Shown here: positions 46,095 through 53,988 of the stretch, in pieces
Layout of the letters: each line of letters opens with the position of its first letter
How positions within the stretch are numbered: position 1 is the stretch's first letter
DNA from: Rhodococcus yunnanensis NBRC 103083
GTDB lineage: Bacteria > Actinomycetota > Actinomycetes > Mycobacteriales > Mycobacteriaceae
DNA length: 64,000 nucleotides
Direction: 5' to 3'
Assembly (NCBI RefSeq): GCF_001895005.1
Contig: NZ_BCXH01000009.1
Coordinates: 148,183-212,182, forward strand
The notes under the pieces: model-generated
The model's database searches: none
Told to the model about the DNA's origin: nothing
The model's input: only the letters and a program-made list of their open reading frames with translations
Made by a program: the position numbers and the translations under genes

Positions 46095-46980
46095 TGACCG
46101 CTTCTTTCGTGATGGACCGGTACACCGAAGGCCGGCGGTCGCGCAGGTTGTACATCCCGCCGCCGCGCGCTGCTCCGATCAGACCGTCGATGTCCACCGT
46201 CGCCGTCGCCAATCCCGGTTCGACGCCGGTTCCTGCGAGAATTTCGCCGCCGGGGCCGACGATCTTGGCGCTGCACACGAATCGGAGTGATCCGAACGTG
46301 CCTGCCTGATTGGCTGCTACCCAGATCACCTGGTTCTCGAGCGCACGAGCTCGGTCGTAGATGTCGAAGCGTTGTTTCCAGCGATCGTCCTCCATGTTCG
46401 CCGTCGTCGCAGTTCGGGAGGTAGGCCATGCCGAGATCGAGGTGATGATCTCTGCGCCGTCGAGCGCGAGTTCCCTTGCAGCTTCGGGGAATCCCTTGTC
46501 GTAGCAGATCTGCATGCCCATCCGGCCGACCGGTGTGTCGAAGGCCTCGAAAGTGTCTCCGGCGTCGTAGCAGAGGTTCTCCCCGAGCGGTTGGTGCACC
46601 TTCCGGTACGACCCGAGTATCCCGTCGCCGTGCAACGTCACGGCCGCGTTGTACCGCGTGTCGCCGTCCTTCTCGCAGAATCCGAGCGTGATGACGGTGT
46701 CCCCTGCCATGTCGATGACACGCTTCAGTTCGGGTCCGTCGAGTTCCAGTGCAGGTGGCAGACTTTCGAGGCGACGCTGCCTCGACTCCTCGGTTTCGTC
46801 GCCGCCGCCGAGACTCGGCAGGTAGCCACCGAGGCAGGCTTCGGGCAGGACGAGCAACTCGCTGCCGCGATTGCGTGATTCCTCCAGCAAGGCCGCGATG
46901 GTGTTGTAACCCTGTTCCATGTCGCGGCCGAACTCGGCTGCGGCCACGGAGATGGTGACGGTGTTCGTAGGGGTGTTCAT
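46087..46980 (-). CDS. nitC: Nitrilase, Nit1C type (MSMEG_0567/Sll0784-like family)
   Basis: A 297-residue carbon-nitrogen hydrolase with an intact triad: E47 (LLVLPEACLGGY), K127 (SYRKVHQPLGE) and C159 (GMQICYDKGFPE). In Pseudomonas the Nit1C nitrilase is needed to assimilate cyanide, through nitriles formed from keto acids and cyanide. The ATG at 46980 overlaps the stop of the upstream gene (ATGA). Long upstream reading is a shadow. A second, catalytically altered copy lies 1.6 kb downstream in the same operon. Confidence 0.93.
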   Translation of the reverse strand: MNTPTNTVTISVAAAEFGRDMEQGYNTIAALLEESRNRGSELLVLPEACLGGYLPSLGGGDETEESRQRRLESLPPALELDGPELKRVIDMAGDTVITLGFCEKDGDTRYNAAVTLHGDGILGSYRKVHQPLGENLCYDAGDTFEAFDTPVGRMGMQICYDKGFPEAARELALDGAEIITSISAWPTSRTATTANMEDDRWKQRFDIYDRARALENQVIWVAANQAGTFGSLRFVCSAKIVGPGGEILAGTGVEPGLATATVDIDGLIGAARGGGMYNLRDRRPSVYRSITKEAVNA

Positions 46981-48407
46981 GCTTCTCCCAATCCGGTCAC
47001 GGTCGAGGAGACCGCGCGCGTGGTGATTCCGTCGGGCCATCGCAGTGCGACGCCCGGAATGTCGGTGAGCTCTCCGCATACTGCGGATACTGCTGGTCCC
47101 GACGGTGCGCATTGCGCCTCGGGACGGTCCGCGGTGATCATCGCGAACCCGGGAAAACACGTGATCCATTCACCCATGGATGCGGCGTCGGGTGTGGGTA
47201 TCGACGCGACGTCCAGCACGGCACCGGTGCCGCAGGCTTCGGCGAGCATGCCCGTCGTACCGGCGAGGCCTGCCATCGACACGTCCTTCGCTGCCCGCGG
47301 AGCCGTCCGCGCGACGAACGAGGCCATCGCACTGAGCTCCGCAGAGTTTCGCCGCGACGACGAATCCCATTGCTGACCTTGATATCCGCGCCTCCACTCG
47401 CCTTCGAGATCGGCGGTCAGAGTGAGAACGTCGCCCGCGGACGCCCCGCCTGCTCGTACCGGGTTCGACGTTCTACCGAGAGCGGTGACCGACAGCGACG
47501 ACGGCACTCCCACCTGGGTGTGACCGCCGAGCACCGGCACCTGCCATGCCTGTGACGCATCGGCCAGTCCCCGGATGATGCGAGTCAACCTCGACTGCGT
47601 GGGCGCACCGACGGAGTCGAGCACACCGACGGCGTGGGCTCCCATGGCCGACAGATCGTTCAGGTTGACCAGTGCTGCGCACCACCCGGCCCATTCCGGG
47701 TCACGGTCGACCATCGACGGGATGATCGCGTCGCATGCCGCGATGATGTCGCTTCCCGGAACGGGCACACCGTCGTCGCCTCGAAAACCACTGGCGCCGA
47801 GGCCGAGTGGATGCGCTCTCAACGGCGCCAGCACCCCTGCCAGCATCGCTTTCGTCGAGTGGACCAGCCGCTCGATCCGGTCGATCGGCCAGTACATCGC
47901 CACGTGCGAGGCGCCGTGAATCTCGATGTCCGCGCGTCGAATCCACCCGAGAGTGGTGAACAGCCTCTCGTTCTGCTTCTGCACCGTCGCATCGAACCGT
48001 AGGACGCCCTGGTTCTCGGCGTAGGCGCATGCCGCTCGGACCAGCGCAGGCCCGACTCCCGACGTCCTCGCGGCAGCGGAAACGACCAATCTGCTTCCCG
48101 CCCACCAGCCGAGATCGATGGTGGTGCACGGCGCGAGGCGTACCCCGCCGAGTACCGTCCCATCGGATGCTCGTGCAATCAGTACCACCGCGCGTGGATC
48201 GTCGTCGACGTCGTCGTGATCGGTACCGGCGAACAGCCCCTGTTCGGCGACGAAGATGTCCCGCCGCATGGCCCGGTAGGATTCCAACTCGACCGCGCCG
48301 CTGCACGGTTGGATGAGAAATGCCGACGGTGACGCTACTGTTCCCGACAAGCCCGCCGGATCCGGGAGCGAAGCCCGTGCAGTGACCTGTGTGCCGCGGG
48401 CGTGCAT
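46977..48407 (-). CDS. GNAT acetyltransferase fused to AIR synthase-related domain (NitE-NitF)
   Basis: A 476-residue fusion. Residues about 15-175 are a GNAT domain (RRDIFVAEQGLF, GTVLGGVRLAP, SGVGPALVRAACAYAENQG), and residues about 190-476 resemble the AIR synthase/PurM fold (GDDGVPVPGSDIIAACDA, VNLNDLSAMGAHAVGVLD, VLGGHTQVG). These are separate genes, nitE and nitF, in Pseudomonas and sll0786/sll0787 in Synechocystis. The ATG at 48407 is one base after the stop of the radical SAM gene. The joined domains suggest acetylation and an ATP-dependent activation step on the same intermediate. Confidence 0.9.
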   Translation of the reverse strand: MHARGTQVTARASLPDPAGLSGTVASPSAFLIQPCSGAVELESYRAMRRDIFVAEQGLFAGTDHDDVDDDPRAVVLIARASDGTVLGGVRLAPCTTIDLGWWAGSRLVVSAAARTSGVGPALVRAACAYAENQGVLRFDATVQKQNERLFTTLGWIRRADIEIHGASHVAMYWPIDRIERLVHSTKAMLAGVLAPLRAHPLGLGASGFRGDDGVPVPGSDIIAACDAIIPSMVDRDPEWAGWCAALVNLNDLSAMGAHAVGVLDSVGAPTQSRLTRIIRGLADASQAWQVPVLGGHTQVGVPSSLSVTALGRTSNPVRAGGASAGDVLTLTADLEGEWRRGYQGQQWDSSSRRNSAELSAMASFVARTAPRAAKDVSMAGLAGTTGMLAEACGTGAVLDVASIPTPDAASMGEWITCFPGFAMITADRPEAQCAPSGPAVSAVCGELTDIPGVALRWPDGITTRAVSSTVTGLGEA

Positions 48408-48408
48408 C

Positions 48409-49464
48409 TCAGCCACCCGCGTTCTGCAGGACGCTGCACGCACCGCACGCGGCACACCCGGCCTTCTGATCGGAACCCAGCATCGACGCCGCCTGCAATT
48501 CCTTGGCCACTCTGCGGGTGACGTCCTCGAGCACATCACGATTGGGCGCGGTTGCATGATCGACGTCGACGGCCAGTGTTCCGCCGATCGGCCGGAACGG
48601 AACCACGAAGGGGTAGACGCCCATCTCGATCAGTTCGGCTGCCCCCGCGACCAGTTCGTCGGGATCCTCGCCGAGTCCGACCAGAATGTATGTCGAGACC
48701 TGGTTGCGGCCGAACACCCTGACCGCCTCCGTCCACGCTGCGCGGTACTCGTCCATCGTCACCGACGCCTTGCCCGGCATCCACTGTCGCCGGACGTCGT
48801 CGTCGAGCGATTCGACGTGGATGCCGATGGACTCGGCGCCTGCCTCGAACAGGTCGGTGATGGTCGCCAGATCGCCGGGCGGTTCGCATTGAACCTGAAT
48901 CGGAAGTCCGGGAACCACGGCTTTGATCGCCTTGACGCAGCGCGCGATGTGCCGTGCGCCTCTGTCTTTGGCCGCCGACGTTCCGGTGGTGATGACCATC
49001 TGGGTGATGCCGTCGAGCCGGACCGCAGCTTCGGCTACCTCCGCCAATTGCGCCGGCGTCTTGACGGCGATGGTGTCACCGGCCTCCAACGATGCTTCGA
49101 TGGAACAGAAACGGCACCGTTGGTCGACGTCGTACCTGATGCACGTCTGCACCACCGTGGTCGCGAGCACGCTGGATCCGTGCAGCTTCGCGATCTTCTC
49201 GTACGAGATCCCGTCGGCGGTCTCGAGGTCGTAGAACCTCGGCCGCTCGACGGGTTCGACGTCGAGGCCGGTGTCCTCGCCGTCGAACAGAACTCGCCCA
49301 CCCTCCAGAACGAAGGGGCTCATGGGGTTTCGGGGGATGGCGGCGCCGAGACCATCGATTCGGACATGCCCGTCGTCGCTGGGCCCGGCGCCGGCCGTTC
49401 TGTTGACCGGTGGCGTTCCTCGAACTCCGAGCAACGCCAGGTCCACACGCGTACTGATGGACAT
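48409..49464 (-). CDS. nitD: Radical SAM protein, MSMEG_0568/Sll0785 family (NitD)
   Basis: A 351-residue protein of the Nit1C radical SAM family. The presumed cluster cysteines are C108, C117 and C120, giving CX8CX2C in TCIRYDVDQRCRFCSIE rather than the common CX3CX2C. The sequence VIVTTGTS-type strand and the IQVQCEPPGD segment fit a biotin synthase-like TIM barrel, and further cysteines lie at the extreme C-terminus (KAGCAACGACSVL), perhaps a second cluster. It starts 9 bp after nitB. Its reaction is unknown. Confidence 0.9.
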   Translation of the reverse strand: MSISTRVDLALLGVRGTPPVNRTAGAGPSDDGHVRIDGLGAAIPRNPMSPFVLEGGRVLFDGEDTGLDVEPVERPRFYDLETADGISYEKIAKLHGSSVLATTVVQTCIRYDVDQRCRFCSIEASLEAGDTIAVKTPAQLAEVAEAAVRLDGITQMVITTGTSAAKDRGARHIARCVKAIKAVVPGLPIQVQCEPPGDLATITDLFEAGAESIGIHVESLDDDVRRQWMPGKASVTMDEYRAAWTEAVRVFGRNQVSTYILVGLGEDPDELVAGAAELIEMGVYPFVVPFRPIGGTLAVDVDHATAPNRDVLEDVTRRVAKELQAASMLGSDQKAGCAACGACSVLQNAGG

Positions 49465-49473
49465 TGCCTGCTC

Positions 49474-50013
49474 CTAGACCATGTAGGTCGAGTTGATGAT
49501 GGCGCCCTTGCGTGCGTAGTGGATCAGAGCGTCCTGGACATCGAGGGGGTGAGCCGGGATGACACCCTCGATCAGATCCTCCTCGCGGCCGCCGTGCAGA
49601 GCGAGGCCGAATCGGCAACAGAACACGGTGCCGCCCTCGGCGATGAACGTCGCCAGGGAGTCGTTGATGTTCTGCTCACCCGGGAATCCCGAATCGCCCG
49701 TCGTCGGGAATCCGCGTGTGGCAAGGCAATTGATCGCACCCGGTCCGTAGAAGTACATTGCCGACTCGAATCCCTTGCGCAGTGCGCGGGTGGCCTGCAG
49801 CACGGCGACGAAGCTGACCGAGGACTCGTGCGCGATGCCGTGAACGAGTGTGAAGTAACTTTCGCCGTTCTCGGCCTTGTAGTCCGGGAAGATCTTGGTG
49901 GAGCCGTAGATGTTGCTGCCCTTGGGGAGTGACGGGTGCGGGATCTCTCCGAGGGACTTCGCGATGTTCTCGGCGATGGCTTGATCTGCGGCGGACTTGT
50001 CGATATCAGACAC
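49474..50013 (-). CDS. nitB: MSMEG_0572/Sll0783 family nitrogen starvation response protein (NitB)
   Basis: A 179-residue protein and first gene of the Nit1C operon. Characteristic segments are GSNIYGSTKIFPDYKAENGESYFTL and YGPGAINCLATRGFPTTGDSGFPGE. The Synechocystis homologue Sll0783 is induced by nitrogen starvation and affects polyhydroxybutyrate synthesis; the fold resembles DsrE-like proteins. The GTG start has AGGAG upstream. The operon then runs nitD, nitEF, nitC, nitG, nitH, nitrilase-like and GT4, with gaps of at most 9 bp. Confidence 0.92.
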   Translation of the reverse strand: MSDIDKSAADQAIAENIAKSLGEIPHPSLPKGSNIYGSTKIFPDYKAENGESYFTLVHGIAHESSVSFVAVLQATRALRKGFESAMYFYGPGAINCLATRGFPTTGDSGFPGEQNINDSLATFIAEGGTVFCCRFGLALHGGREEDLIEGVIPAHPLDVQDALIHYARKGAIINSTYMV

Positions 50014-50135
50014 GTGGAATTGCTCCTGTTGGTCGGCGTGAGATGCAGGAGACGGACTGTCGTTGGCCGTCTGAAGGCTTGATCAGGCTTTCGAAGAGAT
50101 GCTCTTCGGCCATGAGACAAGTACAGGCGACATTG

Positions 50136-50151
50136 ATTTCCGATTGGTCAC
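50136..50151 (-). promoter_or_regulatory. GlnR-box-like sequence upstream of the Nit1C operon
   Basis: On the minus strand GTGAC-N6-GAAAT fits the actinobacterial GlnR consensus GTnAC-N6-GAAAC with one mismatch, 123-138 bp before the nitB start. Two further half-site-like pentamers, GAAAC (50173-50169) and TTATT (50162-50158), continue the same 11-bp register. Control by nitrogen limitation would suit the operon. Confidence 0.5.
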
Positions 50152-50255
50152 GCTCGGAATAACGCACTGTTTCGAAGCCCTCACAGCTTCTTGCCGGTTC
50201 AGCCCCGATACCCTGGGACGAGCCCGCACCACTTCCGCACAGGTAAGAGGATTCG

Positions 50256-50636
50256 ATGATCGGCGCCGTCACCGGCCTGCTGTACGCGATGTCACTCGTC
50301 GTCGGCGTATGGGTTCTTCTGAAACTCGTCCTGAACAAGCCGGTATTGCTGAAGAACGCGTCGGACCGCGCACTGTTCTGGACCATCTCGGCCACCGAAG
50401 CGGTGGTTCTGTTGCAGGCAGTCATCGGCTTCGTGCTGATGTTCACCAGCGATCGGGAGATTCACCGACTCACGTTCGGCGCCTACCTGGTGGGCCTTCT
50501 GCTCCTGCTGCCGATCGGTACGTGGTGGTCGCTGGGCGATCGTTCCCGAGGTGGCACAGCCGTACTGCTCGTCGCCGTCGTCACCCTCGCAGCCATGGTG
50601 CTGCGCCTGAGCAGAATATGGGCCGGATATGCCTGA
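50256..50636 (+). CDS. Small membrane protein, four helices, unknown function
   Basis: A 126-residue protein with four hydrophobic segments (GAVTGLLYAMSLVVGVWVL, ISATEAVVLLQAVIGFVLMF, LTFGAYLVGLLLLLPIGTWW, AVLLVAVVTLAAMVLRLSRI). AGAGGA precedes the ATG. It is divergent from the Nit1C operon and overlaps the next membrane gene by 8 bp, so the two are co-translated. It is common in Rhodococcus-type genomes; I do not recognise a function. Confidence 0.8.
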   Translation: MIGAVTGLLYAMSLVVGVWVLLKLVLNKPVLLKNASDRALFWTISATEAVVLLQAVIGFVLMFTSDREIHRLTFGAYLVGLLLLLPIGTWWSLGDRSRGGTAVLLVAVVTLAAMVLRLSRIWAGYA

Positions 50637-51060
50637 CAACTCCCCACACGACAGCCTTCAGCAGGCCACTCGCACCGGCTTCGGGCGGTTCCTCATCGCC
50701 GTCTACGCCGTGTTCGCGGTCGCTGCGACGTCACGTTCGGTGGTTCAGCTCACGACCCGGTTCGACGTCGCGCCGATTGCATACATCCTGTCCGCGCTCG
50801 CTGCGGTGGTCTACATCGTCGCGACGGTGGGTCTGGCGCGCGCCACCGAGACCTCGCGCCGTGTCGTGACGGTCTCGTGCGTCATCGAGCTCGTCGGCGT
50901 ACTCGCGATCGGTGCGCTGAGCTACATCCAGCCGGGCGATTTTCCCGACGCGACCGTGTGGTCCCACTTCGGCCAGGGCTACGTCTTCATCCCGGTGATA
51001 CTCCCGATCGCCGGCCTGTGGTGGCTACGCCGAACAGCGCCGGCGTCTCGGACCGACTAG
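50629..51060 (+). CDS. Small membrane protein, four helices, unknown function
   Basis: A 143-residue protein with four hydrophobic segments, including FGRFLIAVYAVFAVAATSRS, AYILSALAAVVYIVATVGLA and FIPVILPIAGLWWL. It is translationally coupled to the preceding gene and the pair may form a complex. It converges with the SRPBCC gene 14 bp beyond its stop. No functional motif is seen. Confidence 0.8.
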   Translation: MPDNSPHDSLQQATRTGFGRFLIAVYAVFAVAATSRSVVQLTTRFDVAPIAYILSALAAVVYIVATVGLARATETSRRVVTVSCVIELVGVLAIGALSYIQPGDFPDATVWSHFGQGYVFIPVILPIAGLWWLRRTAPASRTD

Positions 51061-51074
51061 CGGTTCGAGGCGAT

Positions 51075-51506
51075 CTAACGCAGGGCAGCGAGGTTCGCCA
51101 CCGATTGCTTCACGTCGCGGTTCAACGCCTTTGCGACGACATTTCCCACCGGGCCGAACAGCACTCCGCCGCCGAAGTACGCGTCGAGAGTCAGTTGCGA
51201 GCCCCCTCCGCGCGCCTCGCGGACGTGAATGGTCAGTGAGATCTCGATACCGCCTCGTCCTCGGCCCGACATCTCGATGAGCTCGGGTTCCTTGTATTCG
51301 GTGAACGTCCAGGCGATGGTGTTCTTGAAGCCTTTGACCTTCACCAGCGACTCCACTTCGGTGCCTTTCGCGAGCACTGCCGGCGGCGGACTGCACCAGC
51401 CTGCGTGGATGGTCATCCATTCGTCGAAACGATCGAGTGCCGACGCCTTGTCCCACGCGCCCTGGGGATTCTCGGGCATATTCACCGAGACACTGATCGT
51501 TGCCAT
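51075..51506 (-). CDS. SRPBCC family protein (Rv0910-like)
   Basis: A 143-residue START-like protein (NPQGAWDKASALDRFDEWMTIHAGW, VKVKGFKNTIAWTFTEY, GGGVLFGPVGNVVAKALNRDV). It resembles mycobacterial Rv0910, labelled the toxin of an Rv0909-Rv0910 pair. No small antitoxin gene lies next to it here, so it is an orphan if that role applies; binding of a lipid or aromatic ligand is equally possible. It is divergent from ligD, 59 bp away. Confidence 0.85.
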   Translation of the reverse strand: MATISVSVNMPENPQGAWDKASALDRFDEWMTIHAGWCSPPPAVLAKGTEVESLVKVKGFKNTIAWTFTEYKEPELIEMSGRGRGGIEISLTIHVREARGGGSQLTLDAYFGGGVLFGPVGNVVAKALNRDVKQSVANLAALR

Positions 51507-51565
51507 GCCTTCGAGCTTGGCACAGGTTTCACGCGCGCACTCTGCGCGGCAACTAGCCTGAGCCC

Positions 51566-53863
51566 ATGGCGTCGCTCGAGATCGCAGGCCGGAAAGTCTC
51601 GGTGACCAACCTCGACAAGGTTCTGTTCCCCGACACCGGCACGACGAAAAGCCAGGTGATCGAGTACTACACCTCCATCGCGCCTGCGATGCTGCCGCAC
51701 ATGGCCGGCCGCGCTGTGACGCGCAAGAGGTGGCCCAACGGAGTGGATCAGTCGTCGTTCTTCGAGAAGAATCTCGCATCCTCGGCACCCGAATGGCTCG
51801 ATCGACGTGACATGCAGCATTCGGATCGCGTCGTCACCTATCCGCTGTTCTCCTCACCGGCCGATCTCGCGTGGCTCGGTCAGCAGGCTGCGATAGAAGC
51901 GCACGTGCCGCAGTGGAGGTTCGACGGCGACGTGGCCGGCCCGGCGACGAGGATGGTGTTCGACCTCGACCCGGGCGACGACGTCGACCTGGCTCGGTGC
52001 GCGGAGGTCGCCTGCGAGATCCGCGACCTGATCGCCGAGATCGGATTCACCGCCTTCCCCGTGACGAGCGGGAGCAAGGGGATCCACCTGTACGTCCCGC
52101 TCGGCAAGCCGTTGACCCCGTCGGGTGCGTCCACGGTGGCCAAACGCGTGGCCACGCTCTTGGAGGAGCGCTCGCCCGACCGAGTGACCGCGACGATGGC
52201 CAAGGCCAAGCGCACGGGCCGGGTGTTCGTGGACTGGTCTCAGAACAACGGCAAGAAGACGACGGTCGCGCCGTACTCGCTGCGGGGCCGGTCGCAGCCG
52301 ACCGTCGCGGCGCCTCGGTCATGGGACGAGCTGGAATCCTCCGGTCTGACGCAGCTCGGTTACGAGGAGGTGCTGCAGCGGTTCCATGACGACGGTGACC
52401 TTCTGGCGGACCTCGACCTCCCACTCGAAGAAGTACGACCCGACAAGCTCGGCAAATATCGCAGCATGCGCAGCGCGTCGAAGACGCCGGAGCCGATTCC
52501 AACCCGCTCCGAGCAGGACGGCAGTACCCCGAGCGCTTCGAAAGAAGGGGACGCCACCTTCGTCATCCAGGAACACCATGCACGACGGCTGCACTACGAC
52601 TTCAGGCTCGAACACGACGGCGTGCTCGTCTCGTGGGCGGTGCCGAAGAACATTCCCGACAACCCCGGTCAGAATCGTCTGGCCGTGCACACCGAGGATC
52701 ATCCGCTCGAGTACGCGAACTTCTCCGGCAGCATTCCCAAGGGCGAGTACGGCGGCGGTGAAGTGTCCATCTGGGACAGCGGAACCTACGAGCTCGAGAA
52801 GTGGCGCGACGACGAGGTGATCGTGACGTTGTCGGGCGCGAAGGCGAAAGGCCGATTCGCTCTCATCAGAACCAAGGGCGACCAATGGCTGATGCATCGA
52901 ATGACGGAGCAGTCCCCGCATACCGAGAGCGCTCTCCCGAAATCCGTCGCACCGATGCTCGCCACGGCAGGCGACGTCGAGGACCTTCCCGACGGCGAAT
53001 GGTCGTTCGAGGGAAAATGGGACGGCTTTCGTGTGATCGCTCGGTGTGCGCACGGTGAGATGAAACTGGAATCGCGAAGCGGGAACGATCTCACCGAGAG
53101 ATTCCACGGGTTCTCCGCCCTCGCCGAGGACTTGAAAGACCACGTCGCAATACTCGACGGAGAAGCGGTCGTATTCGATTCCCATGGAATTTCCAGTTTC
53201 GAACTTCTGCAGAACAGTTCCGGCCACGACGTCGAATTCATCGCATTCGACCTTCTCCACCTCGACGGGACTTCCCTCGTCCAGAAGAAGTATTCCGACC
53301 GTCGCCGACTTCTCGAACTCCTGACCACCGGTCTCGATTCCGTGATCGTGCCGGATCTACTCACGGGCTCGGCGCAGGAGGCACTCGCCGAGAGCGTCGA
53401 ACGGGGCTGGGAAGGAGTGGTGGCGAAACGGAACGATTCGATCTATCAACCCGGCAAGCGAGCACGGACGTGGATCAAGTCCAAGAATTGGCGTACGCAA
53501 GAAGTGGTCGTGGGTGGGTGGAGACGCGGGCGCGGGCGCCGCAGCGGAGGTTTCGGATCTTTGCTGGTGGGAGTGCCCGAGGCGGGCGGGCTCCGTTATG
53601 TCGGCCGCGTCGGCACTGGTTTCGGTGACCATGCTCTCGATCGGTTGAGTGCGGTCATGGACGGCATGGAGACGGACGAGTCACCGTTCACGCAGACGCT
53701 GCCTGCGGCCGACCGCAAGGACGCGGTCTGGGTCACTCCGACGCTCGTCGGCGAGGTCAGATTCTACGAATGGACCGACTCGATGCACCTGCGTCATCCC
53801 AGTTGGCGTGGAATTCGCGAGGACAAACGTCCGGAAGATGTCGTGATCGAGAACAATTCATAG
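51566..53863 (+). CDS. ligD: ATP-dependent DNA ligase LigD (polymerase-phosphoesterase-ligase)
   Basis: A 765-residue NHEJ enzyme with the mycobacterial domain order. Residues about 10-290 are the polymerase domain (MVFDLDPGDDVDL, SGSKGIHLYV, VDWSQNNGKKTTVAPYSLR). Residues about 320-450 are the 3'-phosphoesterase (EHHARRLHYDFRLEHDG, VHTEDHPLEYANFSG). Residues about 465-765 are the ligase with EGKWDGFR (K484) and EGVVAKRNDSIY. No ku gene is in the window. With the separate PolDom-LigC pair at 27.5-29.7 kb, two parallel repair ligase systems are present. Confidence 0.96.
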   Translation: MASLEIAGRKVSVTNLDKVLFPDTGTTKSQVIEYYTSIAPAMLPHMAGRAVTRKRWPNGVDQSSFFEKNLASSAPEWLDRRDMQHSDRVVTYPLFSSPADLAWLGQQAAIEAHVPQWRFDGDVAGPATRMVFDLDPGDDVDLARCAEVACEIRDLIAEIGFTAFPVTSGSKGIHLYVPLGKPLTPSGASTVAKRVATLLEERSPDRVTATMAKAKRTGRVFVDWSQNNGKKTTVAPYSLRGRSQPTVAAPRSWDELESSGLTQLGYEEVLQRFHDDGDLLADLDLPLEEVRPDKLGKYRSMRSASKTPEPIPTRSEQDGSTPSASKEGDATFVIQEHHARRLHYDFRLEHDGVLVSWAVPKNIPDNPGQNRLAVHTEDHPLEYANFSGSIPKGEYGGGEVSIWDSGTYELEKWRDDEVIVTLSGAKAKGRFALIRTKGDQWLMHRMTEQSPHTESALPKSVAPMLATAGDVEDLPDGEWSFEGKWDGFRVIARCAHGEMKLESRSGNDLTERFHGFSALAEDLKDHVAILDGEAVVFDSHGISSFELLQNSSGHDVEFIAFDLLHLDGTSLVQKKYSDRRRLLELLTTGLDSVIVPDLLTGSAQEALAESVERGWEGVVAKRNDSIYQPGKRARTWIKSKNWRTQEVVVGGWRRGRGRRSGGFGSLLVGVPEAGGLRYVGRVGTGFGDHALDRLSAVMDGMETDESPFTQTLPAADRKDAVWVTPTLVGEVRFYEWTDSMHLRHPSWRGIREDKRPEDVVIENNS

Positions 53864-53988
53864 CCTCGTGCGTCGTGCGTTCTTTGGTTGCCATAAAATC
53901 TCGGGCTGCGTACTCTTCGAACATCGTTTCCGGGGGAACGTAACGGGCGGCGACAGTAATTGTTCTTTTTCGGGAGGGGTTTGACGTC

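Noticed and set aside
51075..51506. A full Rv0909-Rv0910-type toxin-antitoxin pair
   Set aside because: Only the SRPBCC protein is present; no small partner gene is adjacent on either side.
51566..53863. A complete Ku-LigD end-joining locus
   Set aside because: No Ku-like protein is encoded near ligD or elsewhere in the window.
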